Positions 8,505 to 18,608 of a DNA stretch of 64,000 nt are shown here, piece by piece; the stretch's first letter is position 1, and each line of letters begins with the position of its first letter. A model generated the notes under the pieces. It was not told the origin of the DNA and ran no database searches. It saw only the letters and a list, made by a program, of their open reading frames with translations. The translations under genes and the position numbers were made by a program. The stretch lies in the NCBI RefSeq assembly GCF_014638995.1, contig NZ_BMFR01000006.1, positions 121,521-185,520 of the forward strand, in the 5' to 3' direction. This DNA comes from Virgibacillus oceani (lineage in GTDB: Bacteria > Bacillota > Bacilli > Bacillales > Amphibacillaceae).

Positions 8505-9513
8505 TCACCATTTTGCCTTGTGATCTTCTATGCACCCGTGCAGTCCGTCAACATGAAGAACGTTGCCGTTTGCAAGTTTTATTTTTCCATCATAATGCCC
8601 GACCATCTGGTGTACATTCGATTTTACGATAAGTGCATTGGATATTGCGGTTCGTTCAAAATATGGGTGGAAGGTGAGAGATACTTGATCAGTAATCTTG
8701 CTTTCAATTCTCCATGGTTTCATGTAGTCATTACTGTCATAAATAAATTCAACATCCTCACCGATTTTCGTGATGATTCCATTTAAAATTACTGCATTTT
8801 CAGTTGAACCAGTATTATCTGTCCATTGTCCGCCAAAATTTAAACCGATTATATCATCACCTTGTTTGCCAGATGCCATTCCCCAATTCCATTTACTATG
8901 ACGCGGCCAAATCCCACGACCATAATCCAGCACAGCAAAATCCCTCTCTGGGTTAAATGTAAAGGTTTTGTCACCAACACTGAAACTGCCCTCAGCAGGC
9001 AGACAGTGGTGTTTTGCGGTGAATTGAAATGTTTTTTCATTCGTTTAACGTATCCAGTTTTTCAGGGTAATGTATGTTTATTTCGGCCCGTAAAGATTCC
9101 CCGCCAAAATCAGTACAATCGACTTTTAGTGATACATGATTTTTATTCCAGATAAAAAATATTCCCATATCTTTATGTATTACCTCAACACTGCCCTCAA
9201 CATCACTTGGCATAGCACATTTCAAGCCAAATGGGATCATAAACGTTTTTTCATAAAAGGTCTTCGTACGATATTCTAAATAATAGACAAAACAAACCAC
9301 AGCATAATCCAAATTGCTAATTGTCGCGGAAAACATAGCATCTTGACCAAAAACACACCAATAATTCCATTTTTTCTTTCTCATGAATTGACCTGACAGA
9401 TTAGATGTGACGAATGGTTTCTTGGCCCAACCAATACTTTCCTTATTCAGCTGGCCTTGATCATCACAAAGCAAAACAGGGTGGGTGATTTCTCTTTCAT
9501 TGTTAATAACCAT
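8505..9513 (-). pseudogene. DUF2804 gene interrupted by one frameshift
   Basis: Two minus-strand frames together make a roughly 335-residue DUF2804 protein. The first (9513 to about 9040) starts MVINNEREITHPVLLCDDQGQ and ends ...YPEKLDTLNE at a stop. The second frame continues with KTFQFTAKHHCLPAEGSFSVG and DFAVLDYGRGIWPRHSKWNWG to 8505. They are one base out of register, and the shift must lie between about 9045 and 9056, next to a run of six A. Function of DUF2804 is unknown. It may be a true pseudogene, a sequencing error, or more remotely a programmed shift. Confidence 0.75.
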
Positions 9514-9672
9514 GCGAGATACTCCTTTTTACTGATTCATCCTTTAATAGATTCGACATTTAATGCTGCTATCCTTTTAGTTTCGGAAATATACTGTATA
9601 AAGAATTTTATAATAATGATAAAATAGCAGGGAGCGGTCTACTCGCTTTACCTTAAGGAAGGAGGGGGAAAG

Positions 9673-10014
9673 TTGGATAAGAAGAAATTATGCAATCTAG
9701 TGCTATTTCTAGCATTTAGTATAGTGATTCTAAGTCAGCCATTTCAAATAGTTTCTCAGATAAATGTCAGCCAGGTTGATCAACCCACAGTTAAATCTGC
9801 AGGGTTTATTTCAGATGTAGATGCTGCCCATATAACTAGCCCTTTAAACCTGCCGAATCATGACGAACATAAATCTGATCCAATAATTCCCCCTGTTAAA
9901 AAGGTTGTTTGCCTAACTGCATCTATTCCGTATCAGTTTAGTTTTGTTCGAAATACAACAGAATCTGCGGGATTTTTAGATGTAAAGAAATATCAATCGA
10001 ATTACCTCTCTTAA
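9673..10014 (+). CDS. Hypothetical exported or membrane-anchored protein
   Basis: A 113-residue protein starting at TTG 9673 behind a strong GGAGGGGG (9661-9668). The first 30 residues (KKLCNLVLFLAFSIVILSQ) form a signal peptide or single membrane anchor, and the remainder is polar with several prolines. No family is recognised. A GATAAAAT-like -10 lies near 9620. A second small membrane-protein gene follows at 10110. Confidence 0.45.
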   Translation: MDKKKLCNLVLFLAFSIVILSQPFQIVSQINVSQVDQPTVKSAGFISDVDAAHITSPLNLPNHDEHKSDPIIPPVKKVVCLTASIPYQFSFVRNTTESAGFLDVKKYQSNYLS

Positions 10015-10109
10015 TTCGTATTAGTATAAACATGATTCAATTCGCTTTCTATAGCAATTAGAAGGTTTATTTATCGTGGAAAATAATACGTTGAAAGAGG
10101 GAATGGTAA

Positions 10110-10286
10110 ATGAAACAAAATAATAAATCATACTGGAAAGAATCACTAGAGTGTTATATGTATATAGGTTTATTTATGTTCTTGTTTATTGGCACCTTTA
10201 TCATAAGCGGTCAACTTACAGGGACTGATTGGATAGGGTATTTTAAAGGATTTTCATGGGAATTTAATACAGATGTTTTTAAGTAG
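10110..10286 (+). CDS. Small hypothetical membrane protein (58 residues)
   Basis: ATG at 10110 with GAAAGAGGG (10093-10101) as ribosome binding site. The product has a charged, tyrosine-rich N-terminus (KSYWKESLECYMYIG), one transmembrane helix (about residues 18-38) and an aromatic tail (DWIGYFKGFSWEF). A strong terminator follows at 10352. No homologue is recognised. It may form a unit with the gene at 9673. Good ribosome binding site and terminator argue that it is real. Confidence 0.5.
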   Translation: MKQNNKSYWKESLECYMYIGLFMFLFIGTFIISGQLTGTDWIGYFKGFSWEFNTDVFK

Positions 10287-10351
10287 CTGTATAATTTAAA
10301 TTATAGATGGTTATAACCCGAACAGGTTGTCTTTTTGTAGAGATAGCTCAA

Positions 10352-10392
10352 TCAAAAAAATAAGCAGCCGCCTTTGCTGCTTATTTTTTTGA
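10352..10392. terminator. Rho-independent terminator
   Basis: Long stem TCAAAAAAATAAGCAGC (from 10352) pairing with GCTGCTTATTTTTTTGA (to 10392) around CGCCTTT. It has T-runs on both strands and ends the small gene at 10110. Confidence 0.9.
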
Positions 10393-10478
10393 TGAATTTA
10401 TACAAAATCATTCAAGCCTTAATTGTTGCGATATCCCTTTATTTAAGTTATAAATAATATACAATTTCATATAATAAT

Positions 10479-10621
10479 TTCCTTCGGGGTCGGGTGAAAT
10501 TCCCAATCGGCGGTGATGAGGTGTGAGCCTCTTAGTCCGTGACCCGTGCGGTTTTCATGCCAAACGGTGGATCTGGTGCAACTCCAGAGCCGACAGTTAC
10601 AGTCTGGATGGGAGAAGGAAT
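10479..10621 (+). ncRNA. FMN riboswitch (RFN element)
   Basis: The conserved RFN blocks are present in order: CTTCGGGGTCGGGTGAAATT, CCCAATCGGCGGTGATGAGG, AGTCCGTGACCCG, the TGGATCTGGTGCAACTCCAG arm, CCGACAGTTACAGTCTGGAT and the closing GGGAGAAGGA. It lies 170 bases ahead of ribD with a terminator between. Binding FMN is expected to let the terminator form and shut off the rib operon. Confidence 0.97.
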
Positions 10622-10736
10622 TTTTGGCAGCAGGCATGTTTGTAAAATGATAAACAAATGGTTATTTGGCTATCGTTTTTTACAATAGGCTTTATTTATG
10701 TATATATGCTTGCTGATTAAAATTTCTGTCCTTATA

Positions 10737-10764
10737 CCTCTGAAGCTAATTCAGAGGTTTTTTT
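10737..10764 (+). terminator. Riboswitch-controlled terminator of the rib operon
   Basis: CCTCTGAA (10737-10744) / TTCAGAGG (10750-10757), five-base loop, then seven T. Located between the FMN aptamer and ribD, it is the expression platform. Confidence 0.9.
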
Positions 10765-10788
10765 ATTCATAAAAGGGAGGAATCTTAG

Positions 10789-11904
10789 TTGAATGATGAA
10801 TATTACATGCGATTTGCCTTAAACCTGGCAAATAAGGTCTCTGGTCAAACAAGTCCTAATCCGCCTGTTGGTGCTGTTGTCGTTAAGAATGGGGAAATTA
10901 TTGGCTTCGGTGCCCATTTAAGAGCGGGTGAAGCCCATGCTGAGGTCCACGCTTTACAAATGGCTGGGGAAAAGGCAAAAGATGCAACGATTTACGTAAC
11001 GCTTGAACCATGCAGTCATTTTGGGAAAACGCCTCCGTGTGCAGATTTAATTATTGAAATGGGGATTAAGCGTACCGTTATTGCTGTCACGGATCCAAAT
11101 GAAAAAGTTTCTGGACAGGGAATTGAGAAGCTTCGAAATGCTGGAATTGAAGTGGAATTAGGTATTCTGCAATCTGAGGCAGAACAAGTAAATGAAGTAT
11201 TTTTTCATTATACAAAAACGAAAACCCCTTATGTAACGATAAAATCAGCAGTAAGCCTTGATGGAAAGACAGCCACAGTAAATGGTGAGAGCAAATGGAT
11301 TACTGGTGAAGAGGCGCGAATGGATGTCCATGAATATCGCCATAAACATGATGCCATTCTTGTTGGTGTCAATACGGTAATTGCGGATAATCCAAGTCTT
11401 ACAACACGACTTCCTAATGGCGGTAAGAATCCGTTACGTATAATTGTAGATACTAATTTAAGAACACCCTTGGAAGCAAAAGTTATTCAAGATCAAGAAG
11501 CGGATACATGGATTTTTGTTGGGAAAAATGTAACTGAGCAACGAATGGACTCATTTAAGGGAAAAAATCAAGTAAATGTGATTCAACTGGACGATGAGCA
11601 AGTGAATATAAATAAACTACTGAAATTTTTAGGAAATAAAGGGGTTATGTCTTTATTTGTTGAAGGTGGTGCTGAAATTAATGGATCATTTTTGGAGGGA
11701 AACCATATAAACCAACTGATTTTATATATGGCACCAAAATTAATTGGCGGCAAAAGGGCACCAACTGCTTTTGCTGGTAATGGATTACAATCTATAGCTG
11801 AAGCATTTGCGTTAGATATAAAACAGGTTGAACTGATAAATGAAGATATCAGGATTATAGCGGTACCGCGAAAGGATGATAAGGATGTTTACAGGAATAA
11901 TTGA
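10789..11904 (+). CDS. ribD: RibD, bifunctional pyrimidine deaminase/reductase
   Basis: A 371-residue bifunctional enzyme of riboflavin synthesis. The N-terminal deaminase carries the zinc motif HAEVHAL and PCSHFGKTPPCADL; the C-terminal reductase begins near residue 145 (PYVTIKSAVSLDGKTA). It converts the GTP cyclohydrolase II product to the ribitylamino-uracil phosphate. The start is TTG 10789, with AAAGGGAGG at 10772-10780; the nearby ATG at 10793 is out of frame. First gene of ribDEBAH behind the FMN riboswitch. It overlaps ribE by 20 bases. Confidence 0.97.
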   Translation: MNDEYYMRFALNLANKVSGQTSPNPPVGAVVVKNGEIIGFGAHLRAGEAHAEVHALQMAGEKAKDATIYVTLEPCSHFGKTPPCADLIIEMGIKRTVIAVTDPNEKVSGQGIEKLRNAGIEVELGILQSEAEQVNEVFFHYTKTKTPYVTIKSAVSLDGKTATVNGESKWITGEEARMDVHEYRHKHDAILVGVNTVIADNPSLTTRLPNGGKNPLRIIVDTNLRTPLEAKVIQDQEADTWIFVGKNVTEQRMDSFKGKNQVNVIQLDDEQVNINKLLKFLGNKGVMSLFVEGGAEINGSFLEGNHINQLILYMAPKLIGGKRAPTAFAGNGLQSIAEAFALDIKQVELINEDIRIIAVPRKDDKDVYRNN

Positions 11905-12517
11905 AGAAAAAGGCACGATTAAGGAATTGCGAAAAGCATCTGATCAAGCGATTCAACTGGTGATTGGTGCTTCAAAGGTTATAGAAGATATGAAGGTCGG
12001 TGACAGCATTTCTGTAAATGGTATCTGTTTAACCGTAACAAATTTCACACCAGCAGATTTCCAGGTAGATGTTATGCCAGAAACGATTAAATCAACCTCA
12101 CTCGCATCACTAAAAACTGAATCAATGGTGAATTTAGAACGGTCAATGCCTGCAAATGGGAGATTTGGCGGTCATTTTGTTTCCGGGCATGTTGATGGAA
12201 CTGGAGAAATTGTATCAAAAGAAAGCCTGGAAAATGCAATTTATTATGAGGTTAAGATTGACGAGGAGCTAAGCCCGTATTTATTAGAAAAAGGTTCTAT
12301 TGCGGTTGATGGAATTAGCCTAACTATTTTTGATGTAAATGAGAACATCTTCACAATATCCCTTATTCCGCATACTGTTTCGGAAACTATTTTAGGTGAA
12401 AAGGGCAAGGGGGAAATTGTCAACATCGAATGTGACATGCTTGCAAAACATGTCCAAAATATATTGAATCACCAGCTAACCCATCATAAAGATGGTATTA
12501 ATCAAGCATTTTTATAG
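11885..12517 (+). CDS. ribE: Riboflavin synthase alpha chain
   Basis: A 210-residue trimeric lumazine dismutase that forms riboflavin from two 6,7-dimethyl-8-ribityllumazine molecules. It shows the internal duplication of the family: MFTGIIEEKG and SISVNGICLTV in the first half, then GGHFVSGHVDGTG and GSIAVDGISLTI in the second. ATG 11885 (MFTGII) was chosen over the in-frame ATG at 11876 because it matches the universal N-terminus and is better spaced from AAAGG. Coupled to ribD by overlap. Confidence 0.97.
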   Translation: MFTGIIEEKGTIKELRKASDQAIQLVIGASKVIEDMKVGDSISVNGICLTVTNFTPADFQVDVMPETIKSTSLASLKTESMVNLERSMPANGRFGGHFVSGHVDGTGEIVSKESLENAIYYEVKIDEELSPYLLEKGSIAVDGISLTIFDVNENIFTISLIPHTVSETILGEKGKGEIVNIECDMLAKHVQNILNHQLTHHKDGINQAFL

Positions 12518-12550
12518 ATAAAAGGAATTTTTGTAAAGGAAGTGGAGAAG

Positions 12551-13750
12551 ATGTTTCATACAATCGAGGAAGCAGTTGCAGATTTAAAGCAAGGAAAACC
12601 AATCATCGTAGTGGATGATGAAAATAGAGAGAATGAAGGTGACCTTGTTGCTTTATCAGAAATGGCAGCTCCGGATGTAATAAATTTTATGATTACACAT
12701 GGTAAAGGATTGGTTTGTACGACAATTCAAGAAGATTTAGCCAAAAAAATTGGCCTTCCAATGATGACAAGTCAAAGTACTGACCCATTTGGAACAGCTT
12801 TTACCGTTAGTGTTGATCATATAGGAACACGTACGGGAATTAGTGCAGAGGAACGATCGAAAACTATCCGGGCATTATTACATCCTGATGCGAAGGCTGG
12901 AGATTTCAAACAGCCTGGACACGTATTTCCATTAGTTGCAAAAGCGGGAGGTGTCCTAACTCGTCCGGGGCATACGGAGGCATCCGTTGATTTAGCTAAA
13001 TTAAGCGGGGCATTTCCATCTGGTGTCATTTGTGAAATCATTAAGGAAGATGGAACAATGGCCCGTGTACCAGATTTAACGAAAATGGCCGATGAATTCC
13101 ACCTTAAAATGATTACAATTGAGGAATTAATTGATTTCCGTAAAAAACATGAACAGCATGTAAAGCGCGAGGTTGAAACGGTTTTACCTACACAATTCGG
13201 TAACTTTAAGGTTATTGGTTATTCAAATGATCTTGATGACAAGGAACATATTGCATTGGTTAAAGGTAATATTGATTCAGATAAACCAATATTAACCCGC
13301 ATCCACTCGGAATGTTTAACGGGTGATGTCTTTGGTTCTTATCGCTGCGATTGTGGACCGCAATTACATGAAGCACTTGCAAAAATCAATGAAGCTGGAA
13401 ATGGTGTGCTAGTTTATATGCGGCAGGAAGGGCGCGGGATTGGTTTGCTTAATAAGCTGCGGGCATATAAGCTGCAGGATGACGGGTTTGATACCGTTGA
13501 GGCGAATGAACAGTTGGGGTTTGCTCCTGATTTGCGTGAATATGATCTAAGTGCACAAATTTTGCTGGATCTAGGTGTAAGGAAGATTGATTTATTGACG
13601 AATAATCCTGCAAAGATGACAGGATTAGAGCCGTATGGGATAAAAATTAAAGCACGTTTACCACTCCAAACAAATACGCGAAAAGAAAATGAAAAATACA
13701 TGCATACGAAACTAGACAAGATGGGTCATTTATTAAACTTTCACCATTAA
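12551..13750 (+). CDS. ribBA: RibBA, DHBP synthase / GTP cyclohydrolase II
   Basis: A 399-residue fusion. Residues 1-205 are 3,4-dihydroxy-2-butanone-4-phosphate synthase ([13 protein letters not shown] acidic metal loop, [14 protein letters not shown]). The remainder is GTP cyclohydrolase II with zinc cysteines in [20 protein letters not shown] and the RQEGRGIGL motif. It supplies both precursors of riboflavin. The start ATG 12551 gives MFHTIEEA, as in B. subtilis RibA; the GTG at 12542 is too close to the ribosome binding site. Confidence 0.97.
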   Translation: MFHTIEEAVADLKQGKPIIVVDDENRENEGDLVALSEMAAPDVINFMITHGKGLVCTTIQEDLAKKIGLPMMTSQSTDPFGTAFTVSVDHIGTRTGISAEERSKTIRALLHPDAKAGDFKQPGHVFPLVAKAGGVLTRPGHTEASVDLAKLSGAFPSGVICEIIKEDGTMARVPDLTKMADEFHLKMITIEELIDFRKKHEQHVKREVETVLPTQFGNFKVIGYSNDLDDKEHIALVKGNIDSDKPILTRIHSECLTGDVFGSYRCDCGPQLHEALAKINEAGNGVLVYMRQEGRGIGLLNKLRAYKLQDDGFDTVEANEQLGFAPDLREYDLSAQILLDLGVRKIDLLTNNPAKMTGLEPYGIKIKARLPLQTNTRKENEKYMHTKLDKMGHLLNFHH

Positions 13751-13777
13751 ATAGAGATCTAAAAGGAGATGGAACAG

Positions 13778-14245
13778 ATGGTAAATACATTTGAAGGAAA
13801 TTTATTAGGAACGGAACTAAAGGTAGGAATTGTTGTCGCACGATTTAATGAATTTATCACAAGCAAATTATTAGACGGTGCAGCAGATACATTAAAGAGA
13901 CATGGGGTTCATGATGACAATATCGATGTTGCCTGGGTGCCGGGAGCATTTGAAATACCACTGCTTGCTCAAAAGATGGCAATGAAAGACTATGATGCAG
14001 TTATTGCGCTCGGAACCGTTATTCGGGGATCAACACCGCATTTTGATTATGTTTGCAATGAAGCGGCCAAAGGGGTTTCAAGCGTTTCACTTCAAACTGG
14101 AAAACCAGTAATCTTTGGAGTATTAACAACAGAGACAATTGAACAAGCCATCGAAAGAGCTGGTACAAAAGCAGGCAATAAAGGAGCTGAAGCGGCCGTT
14201 GCTGCAGTTGAAATGGCTAATCTTGTGAAACGTATGGACGGATAA
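13778..14245 (+). CDS. ribH: Lumazine synthase
   Basis: A 155-residue 6,7-dimethyl-8-ribityllumazine synthase, normally a 60-subunit capsid. Family motifs are [37 protein letters not shown] and [15 protein letters not shown] 13778 is preferred over ATG 13769 because AAAAGGAG (13761-13768) is spaced nine bases from it and the product then starts [12 protein letters not shown]. Last gene of the operon; the ribT found after ribH in B. subtilis is absent. Confidence 0.97.
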   Translation: MVNTFEGNLLGTELKVGIVVARFNEFITSKLLDGAADTLKRHGVHDDNIDVAWVPGAFEIPLLAQKMAMKDYDAVIALGTVIRGSTPHFDYVCNEAAKGVSSVSLQTGKPVIFGVLTTETIEQAIERAGTKAGNKGAEAAVAAVEMANLVKRMDG

Positions 14246-14405
14246 GAAGAAAGGAAGTGGGTAATTAATATTTTATTGCATTGTTGCATTACCCGAAAAA
14301 AAATTCTCTTGATTTAGCAACTAAAAGTATTGAGATGGAGGCTAATTACTCTTGCTTTTTTTATGGCAAATAATCTGCGGATAAGATAAACTATTACTAG
14401 ATTAT

Positions 14406-14606
14406 TTGCAGCTGGAGGAGATTGAAATTAAGTTTCTATTATATCAGATACTGGCTATTGCGGTTATTTGGACTGGAATGGCATTCTTTTTTTCTAAAAT
14501 GGATGAGCTTAGTAAAATAATATTTTATGTTGTAACATCGTGGCTATTGTTTTTAATTGTGATTTTTGTGAAGCAGATCATCAATAAGCGAAATAACCCA
14601 AAGTAG
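14406..14606 (+). CDS. Small two-helix membrane protein with uncertain start
   Basis: A frame of up to 66 residues encodes two hydrophobic helices (LLYQILAIAVIWTGMAFFF and IIFYVVTSWLLFLIVIFV) and a basic tail (KQIINKRNNPK). The only in-frame conventional start is TTG 14406, which lacks a ribosome binding site, while a strong GGAGGAG (14414-14420) lies inside the frame, followed by ATTGAAATT. Either an ATT codon (14421 or 14427) initiates, or the start has been lost. A hairpin TAACTCGTG/CACGAGTTA (14608-14640) follows. No family is recognised. Confidence 0.4.
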   Translation: MQLEEIEIKFLLYQILAIAVIWTGMAFFFSKMDELSKIIFYVVTSWLLFLIVIFVKQIINKRNNPK

Positions 14607-14712
14607 GTAACTCGTGAGATATTGCTAATCGCACGAGTTATCTACTTTCTCCCCAAACCATATTCCCTTATAATAGATACATAATTAGCTTTATAGTAAG
14701 GAAGGAAAGCAG

Positions 14713-16590
14713 ATGCTTACAGTAGAAAATTTATATAAATCATATGGTGAAAAAGTATTGTTCAATAATGTGTCATGTGCGATTGCACAGCACGATCGTA
14801 TTGGCTTGATTGGTGTTAATGGAACCGGGAAATCCAGCTTTCTAAAAACCATTGCTGGAATTGATTCGGCAGAAAAAGGGATGATTAAACATGCAAAAGA
14901 CTATCAAATTGAATATCTGGCACAGGAACCGGTACTTGATGCAAATCTAACTGTTATTGAGCAGATTTATTATGGCGAGGCAACGATTATGAAAGTGATG
15001 CGTGACTATGAGAATGCACTTCAGAACCTTCAGCACAATCCGAACGATGAAGGTGCTCAGAATCATGTCATCAACATGCAGCAGCAAATGGATCAATATG
15101 AGGCATGGGAAGCAAACACTGCTGCGAAAACAGTACTTACAAAGCTCGGCATAATGGATTTTGATAAGAAAGTAACGGAACTCTCTGGCGGTCAGAAAAA
15201 GCGTGTGGCTATTGCAAAGGCATTAATTCAGCCTGCCGATTTGCTAATTTTAGATGAGCCAACAAACCATCTCGATAATGAAACGGTTGAATGGCTGGAG
15301 AAATTTTTAGCGACGTATAAAGGTGCCTTGCTGCTCGTTACACATGACCGGTATTTTCTAAACAGAGTAACCAATCGTATTTTTGAATTAGATAAAGGAA
15401 ATCTTTATGCGTATGAAGGTAATTATGAATTATTTCTTGAGAAAAAGGCAGAACGGGAAGCTTTGGAAGAAAGTCTTGAACAAAAACATCACAATACATT
15501 GAAGCGTGAACTTGCATGGTTAAAGCGTGGGGCAAAAGCGCGATCCACAAAGCAGAAAGCAAGAATCGATCGTGTTCATGAAATGAAAGAGAAAAGCTTT
15601 GATACTAGAAAAGAGAATGTAGAATTTCAAGTTGGATCTGCTAGATTAGGTAAAAAGGTAATTGAACTTCAACATGTTGAAAAGTCATATGGAAACAAGA
15701 AGCTGATTAATGATTTTAGTTATTTAGTTGTACCAGGTGATCGGATTGGCATAATCGGTCCGAATGGCTCTGGCAAAACAACATTATTAAATATCATGGC
15801 AAAACGCCATACACCTGATAATGGATCTATTGAAATTGGTGTAACTGTAAAAATCGGCTATTACACACAAGATGACGAAGAACTGGATGACGATAAGAGG
15901 ATTATCGATTATATTAAAGAAGTTGCTCAGGTGATTTATACAAAAGATGGAGAAACAATAACTGCAGAACAAATGCTGGAACGATTTTTATTTTCCCGTG
16001 CAGAACAATGGACATATATTGGCAGACTTTCCGGTGGCGAGAAGCGTCGCTTGTATTTGTTAAAGGTTTTAATGACTGAACCGAACGTATTATTTCTAGA
16101 TGAGCCTACGAATGATTTAGATACACAGACATTAAGTGTACTTGAGGATTATCTAGCTCAATTCCCTGGTGTTGTCATCACTGTTTCGCATGATCGTTAT
16201 TTTTTGGATCGGGTTATTGAGCATATGTTTGTTTTCTCAGGCAACGGAACGATAGAGCATTTTAATGGGGATTATAGTGATTACTTAGAAACCAGCGTCG
16301 TACAGGGGCAGCCGAAAAAAGCCCCGGCAATAGAGAAAGACAAGACTGCTAAAAAGAAAAAGCTATCCTATAATGAGCAAAAGGAATGGAATGGGATAGA
16401 AGATGAGATAACAAAACTGGAAACAAAGCTGGAAGAAATTCAGATGGAAATTGCCAATGCTGGAAGTGATATTAGCAAAGTTCAGGAGATGTTTACAAAG
16501 CAGCAACAGGTAGAAGAACAATTAGAAGCAAAAATGGATCGATGGACAGAGCTTTCGATTTTGGTTGATGAGATAGAAGCTGGAAAATAA
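14713..16590 (+). CDS. yfmR: ABC-F ATPase YfmR (Uup-like)
   Basis: A 625-residue soluble protein with two ABC ATPase domains and no membrane domain. Walker A motifs are GVNGTGKSS (34-42) and GPNGSGKTT (about 350); signatures are LSGGQKKR and LSGGEKRR, each followed by LDEPTNHLD/LDEPTNDLD. The interdomain linker is lysine/arginine rich (LAWLKRGAKARSTKQKAR), as in ribosome-binding ABC-F proteins. A basic segment and coiled coil occupy about 535-625, the Uup/YfmR-type tail. YfmR is known to act at the ribosome, helping translation through polyproline stretches. Monocistronic with a strong terminator. Confidence 0.9.
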   Translation: MLTVENLYKSYGEKVLFNNVSCAIAQHDRIGLIGVNGTGKSSFLKTIAGIDSAEKGMIKHAKDYQIEYLAQEPVLDANLTVIEQIYYGEATIMKVMRDYENALQNLQHNPNDEGAQNHVINMQQQMDQYEAWEANTAAKTVLTKLGIMDFDKKVTELSGGQKKRVAIAKALIQPADLLILDEPTNHLDNETVEWLEKFLATYKGALLLVTHDRYFLNRVTNRIFELDKGNLYAYEGNYELFLEKKAEREALEESLEQKHHNTLKRELAWLKRGAKARSTKQKARIDRVHEMKEKSFDTRKENVEFQVGSARLGKKVIELQHVEKSYGNKKLINDFSYLVVPGDRIGIIGPNGSGKTTLLNIMAKRHTPDNGSIEIGVTVKIGYYTQDDEELDDDKRIIDYIKEVAQVIYTKDGETITAEQMLERFLFSRAEQWTYIGRLSGGEKRRLYLLKVLMTEPNVLFLDEPTNDLDTQTLSVLEDYLAQFPGVVITVSHDRYFLDRVIEHMFVFSGNGTIEHFNGDYSDYLETSVVQGQPKKAPAIEKDKTAKKKKLSYNEQKEWNGIEDEITKLETKLEEIQMEIANAGSDISKVQEMFTKQQQVEEQLEAKMDRWTELSILVDEIEAGK

Positions 16591-16592
16591 AT

Positions 16593-16630
16593 ATCGCCCT
16601 AATAAAGGATAATCCTTTTTAGGGCGATTT
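16593..16630. terminator. Rho-independent terminator between convergent genes
   Basis: ATCGCCCTAA (16593-16602) pairs with TTAGGGCGAT (16619-16628) and is followed by TTTT. It separates yfmR from the leftward gene ending at 16634. Confidence 0.85.
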
Positions 16631-16633
16631 TGC

Positions 16634-18352
16634 TTATTCGGTTAAACCACTGATAGAGATTGATTCAACGATTCCTGTTCCATTATCACGTATATTTGCT
16701 TCGAGTTCTACCTTGTCACCTGGCTGCAGGAAGAGGGCTAATGGCGCTTTTCCAGCGTTAATAGTATAAATAGTTTTGTCACCTTTTAACAAAAATTGAA
16801 TGACTTGCCCATTTTTTTGTGTCGTGACTAATGCACGATTAACTTCACCAGTTACCTTTTCCAGTTCAGATTCTCCAGTAGCCGATACATTGCTTGGATC
16901 CTGTGCAAGCTGTAAACGATATGCTTCAAGGGTTTCTCTTGCTGAATCTCCAAATACAACGAAGTCAGCATCTGAAGCTTTAATGTAAGCATATTTCTTA
17001 AACAATCCATTTGGGTCAAGAACGTTTACAACCCATGTAGGATTGCCGTCAATATTGTATAGGATTGGCATGGAGCCTTCCCATTTCTTCTCTGGAAATT
17101 CTTTATTGACGATCTCTTTTGCACCTTTACTGTCCATAATTCCTGTGTTCTTTTTACTATTATAGTAGGTCAGCTCACCTGTTCTGGCATTAATTAACGT
17201 ATAGCCAAGTGCGGAATCAATATTTTCCTTCGGTGAAGCCATATCAGTAAAGTAGTACATATCACCATTTTCATCAAATATTGGAGTAACACTGCTTTCT
17301 GTTCCCGACTCATTTGGGATTTTTACATCTTTTTTACCAAACAGAGAATTAAGCCATCCATGAACATATTTACCATAATATTCGTTTTGGTCGGTTGCCA
17401 TTTCAGAGCTTAATGAACCATCAATAAAATCAGGTGCTTCATCGATATCAACTAATTTGGTATCACTTGTTACGGGGTCGACAACAGCGACACGCATACT
17501 TTCCATATCTGGTTTGTTTGTTAATCCAATCGGTTGATATAACGTTTGTACATACCAAGGCTTGCCATTTTCGTCAACCTCAATTTGCGGTTCACCACTT
17601 TGAATATAATTAGGATATTTTGTGTAAATGGTCCGTTCGATATTGTGATTAAAATAACTGGAATTTGTATATTTCATTTTACTTTCGACGAATTCAGGCT
17701 GCGCATTAACATCCGTTGCGGAAATGGTGAAATATCCTTCTGTTTCTTTACCGCGGAAATATTTCCAAAAACCGGTGAATTCAACAGGTGCTACAAAAAC
17801 AATATTACCATCAATTTTTTGCACCTGTAATTTACCTAAATCGTAAAATTGTGTATTCGGTACAACACTCATTGATTTCTGTACTTTGTTACGTGCATAT
17901 TCAGGTGAAACAGTTATTGGCGTATCGTCCTTATTTAATGGTTTTGCCTCTTCAACCTCTTGTTTATTAATAGATTCATAGGTATTATCCAATGTAGTAA
18001 TTCCTAAAATGAATACTCCCGGGATTGCTATTATGCCTAAAAGAATAATTAATCCTAATGCTGCCTCATAGTTACCAGGCATTTTCTTTTTTTCCAAATT
18101 CATTGCAGTAATTCCGTATAACATAAGAATACCGAGTAAAGCGATAACCAGATTAGCAATTATCATATTTGGAATAGTGATAGGGATTAGTAAAATATAG
18201 TTGGCAACCCCACCTGCAATAAATAGCAATATAAAAATAGCAACGGCTGTTTTTAAAGTGGATTTGCTATTTTTCGTTTTGACAATAATTATTGCTGCTA
18301 AAACAAAATACAGTATAAACGCTAGGATTGTTGTTAATATAATTCCTGTCAT
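16634..18352 (-). CDS. Large membrane protein with extracytoplasmic domain, unknown function
   Basis: A 572-residue protein starting at the ATG at 18352 (MTGIILTTILAF), which has AGGAG nine bases upstream; a longer frame begins further upstream without such a site. Four to five transmembrane helices fill about residues 1-130. The rest is a long polar domain with repeated Tyr/Trp-rich beta-strand blocks (GKPWYVQTLYQP, GNPTWVVNVLDPNG, GYTLINARTGELTYY), resembling PepSY-like modules. Two similar halves suggest an internal duplication. It is conserved-looking, but I do not recognise a named family. Confidence 0.6.
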   Translation of the reverse strand: MTGIILTTILAFILYFVLAAIIIVKTKNSKSTLKTAVAIFILLFIAGGVANYILLIPITIPNMIIANLVIALLGILMLYGITAMNLEKKKMPGNYEAALGLIILLGIIAIPGVFILGITTLDNTYESINKQEVEEAKPLNKDDTPITVSPEYARNKVQKSMSVVPNTQFYDLGKLQVQKIDGNIVFVAPVEFTGFWKYFRGKETEGYFTISATDVNAQPEFVESKMKYTNSSYFNHNIERTIYTKYPNYIQSGEPQIEVDENGKPWYVQTLYQPIGLTNKPDMESMRVAVVDPVTSDTKLVDIDEAPDFIDGSLSSEMATDQNEYYGKYVHGWLNSLFGKKDVKIPNESGTESSVTPIFDENGDMYYFTDMASPKENIDSALGYTLINARTGELTYYNSKKNTGIMDSKGAKEIVNKEFPEKKWEGSMPILYNIDGNPTWVVNVLDPNGLFKKYAYIKASDADFVVFGDSARETLEAYRLQLAQDPSNVSATGESELEKVTGEVNRALVTTQKNGQVIQFLLKGDKTIYTINAGKAPLALFLQPGDKVELEANIRDNGTGIVESISISGLTE

Positions 18353-18608
18353 AAATTCAGCTCCTAAATTGTAATGTTCATTCTTAATACGTACCATAAA
18401 TCTAAATGGTTTCACTATGTGGAAATTTCAATTAAGATTGTAATTAAAAAGGTAAGTTCTTGTTAATATTCATTATCTTGGATGATCTTGTTTTTATGAG
18501 TTCACTTGAGCTTGGCGGATTCTTGTTCAGGTTAACGTCGCATTTTTTTGTAAATAGTGCTATAAAATATTAATTGAATCAGCAAGAAAAGGGAAGGGGA
18601 AGTTACGT

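Noticed and set aside
14258..14300. Terminator after ribH (GGGTAAT ... ATTACCC)
   Set aside because: Arms match but the loop is long and no T-run follows; not supported as a terminator.
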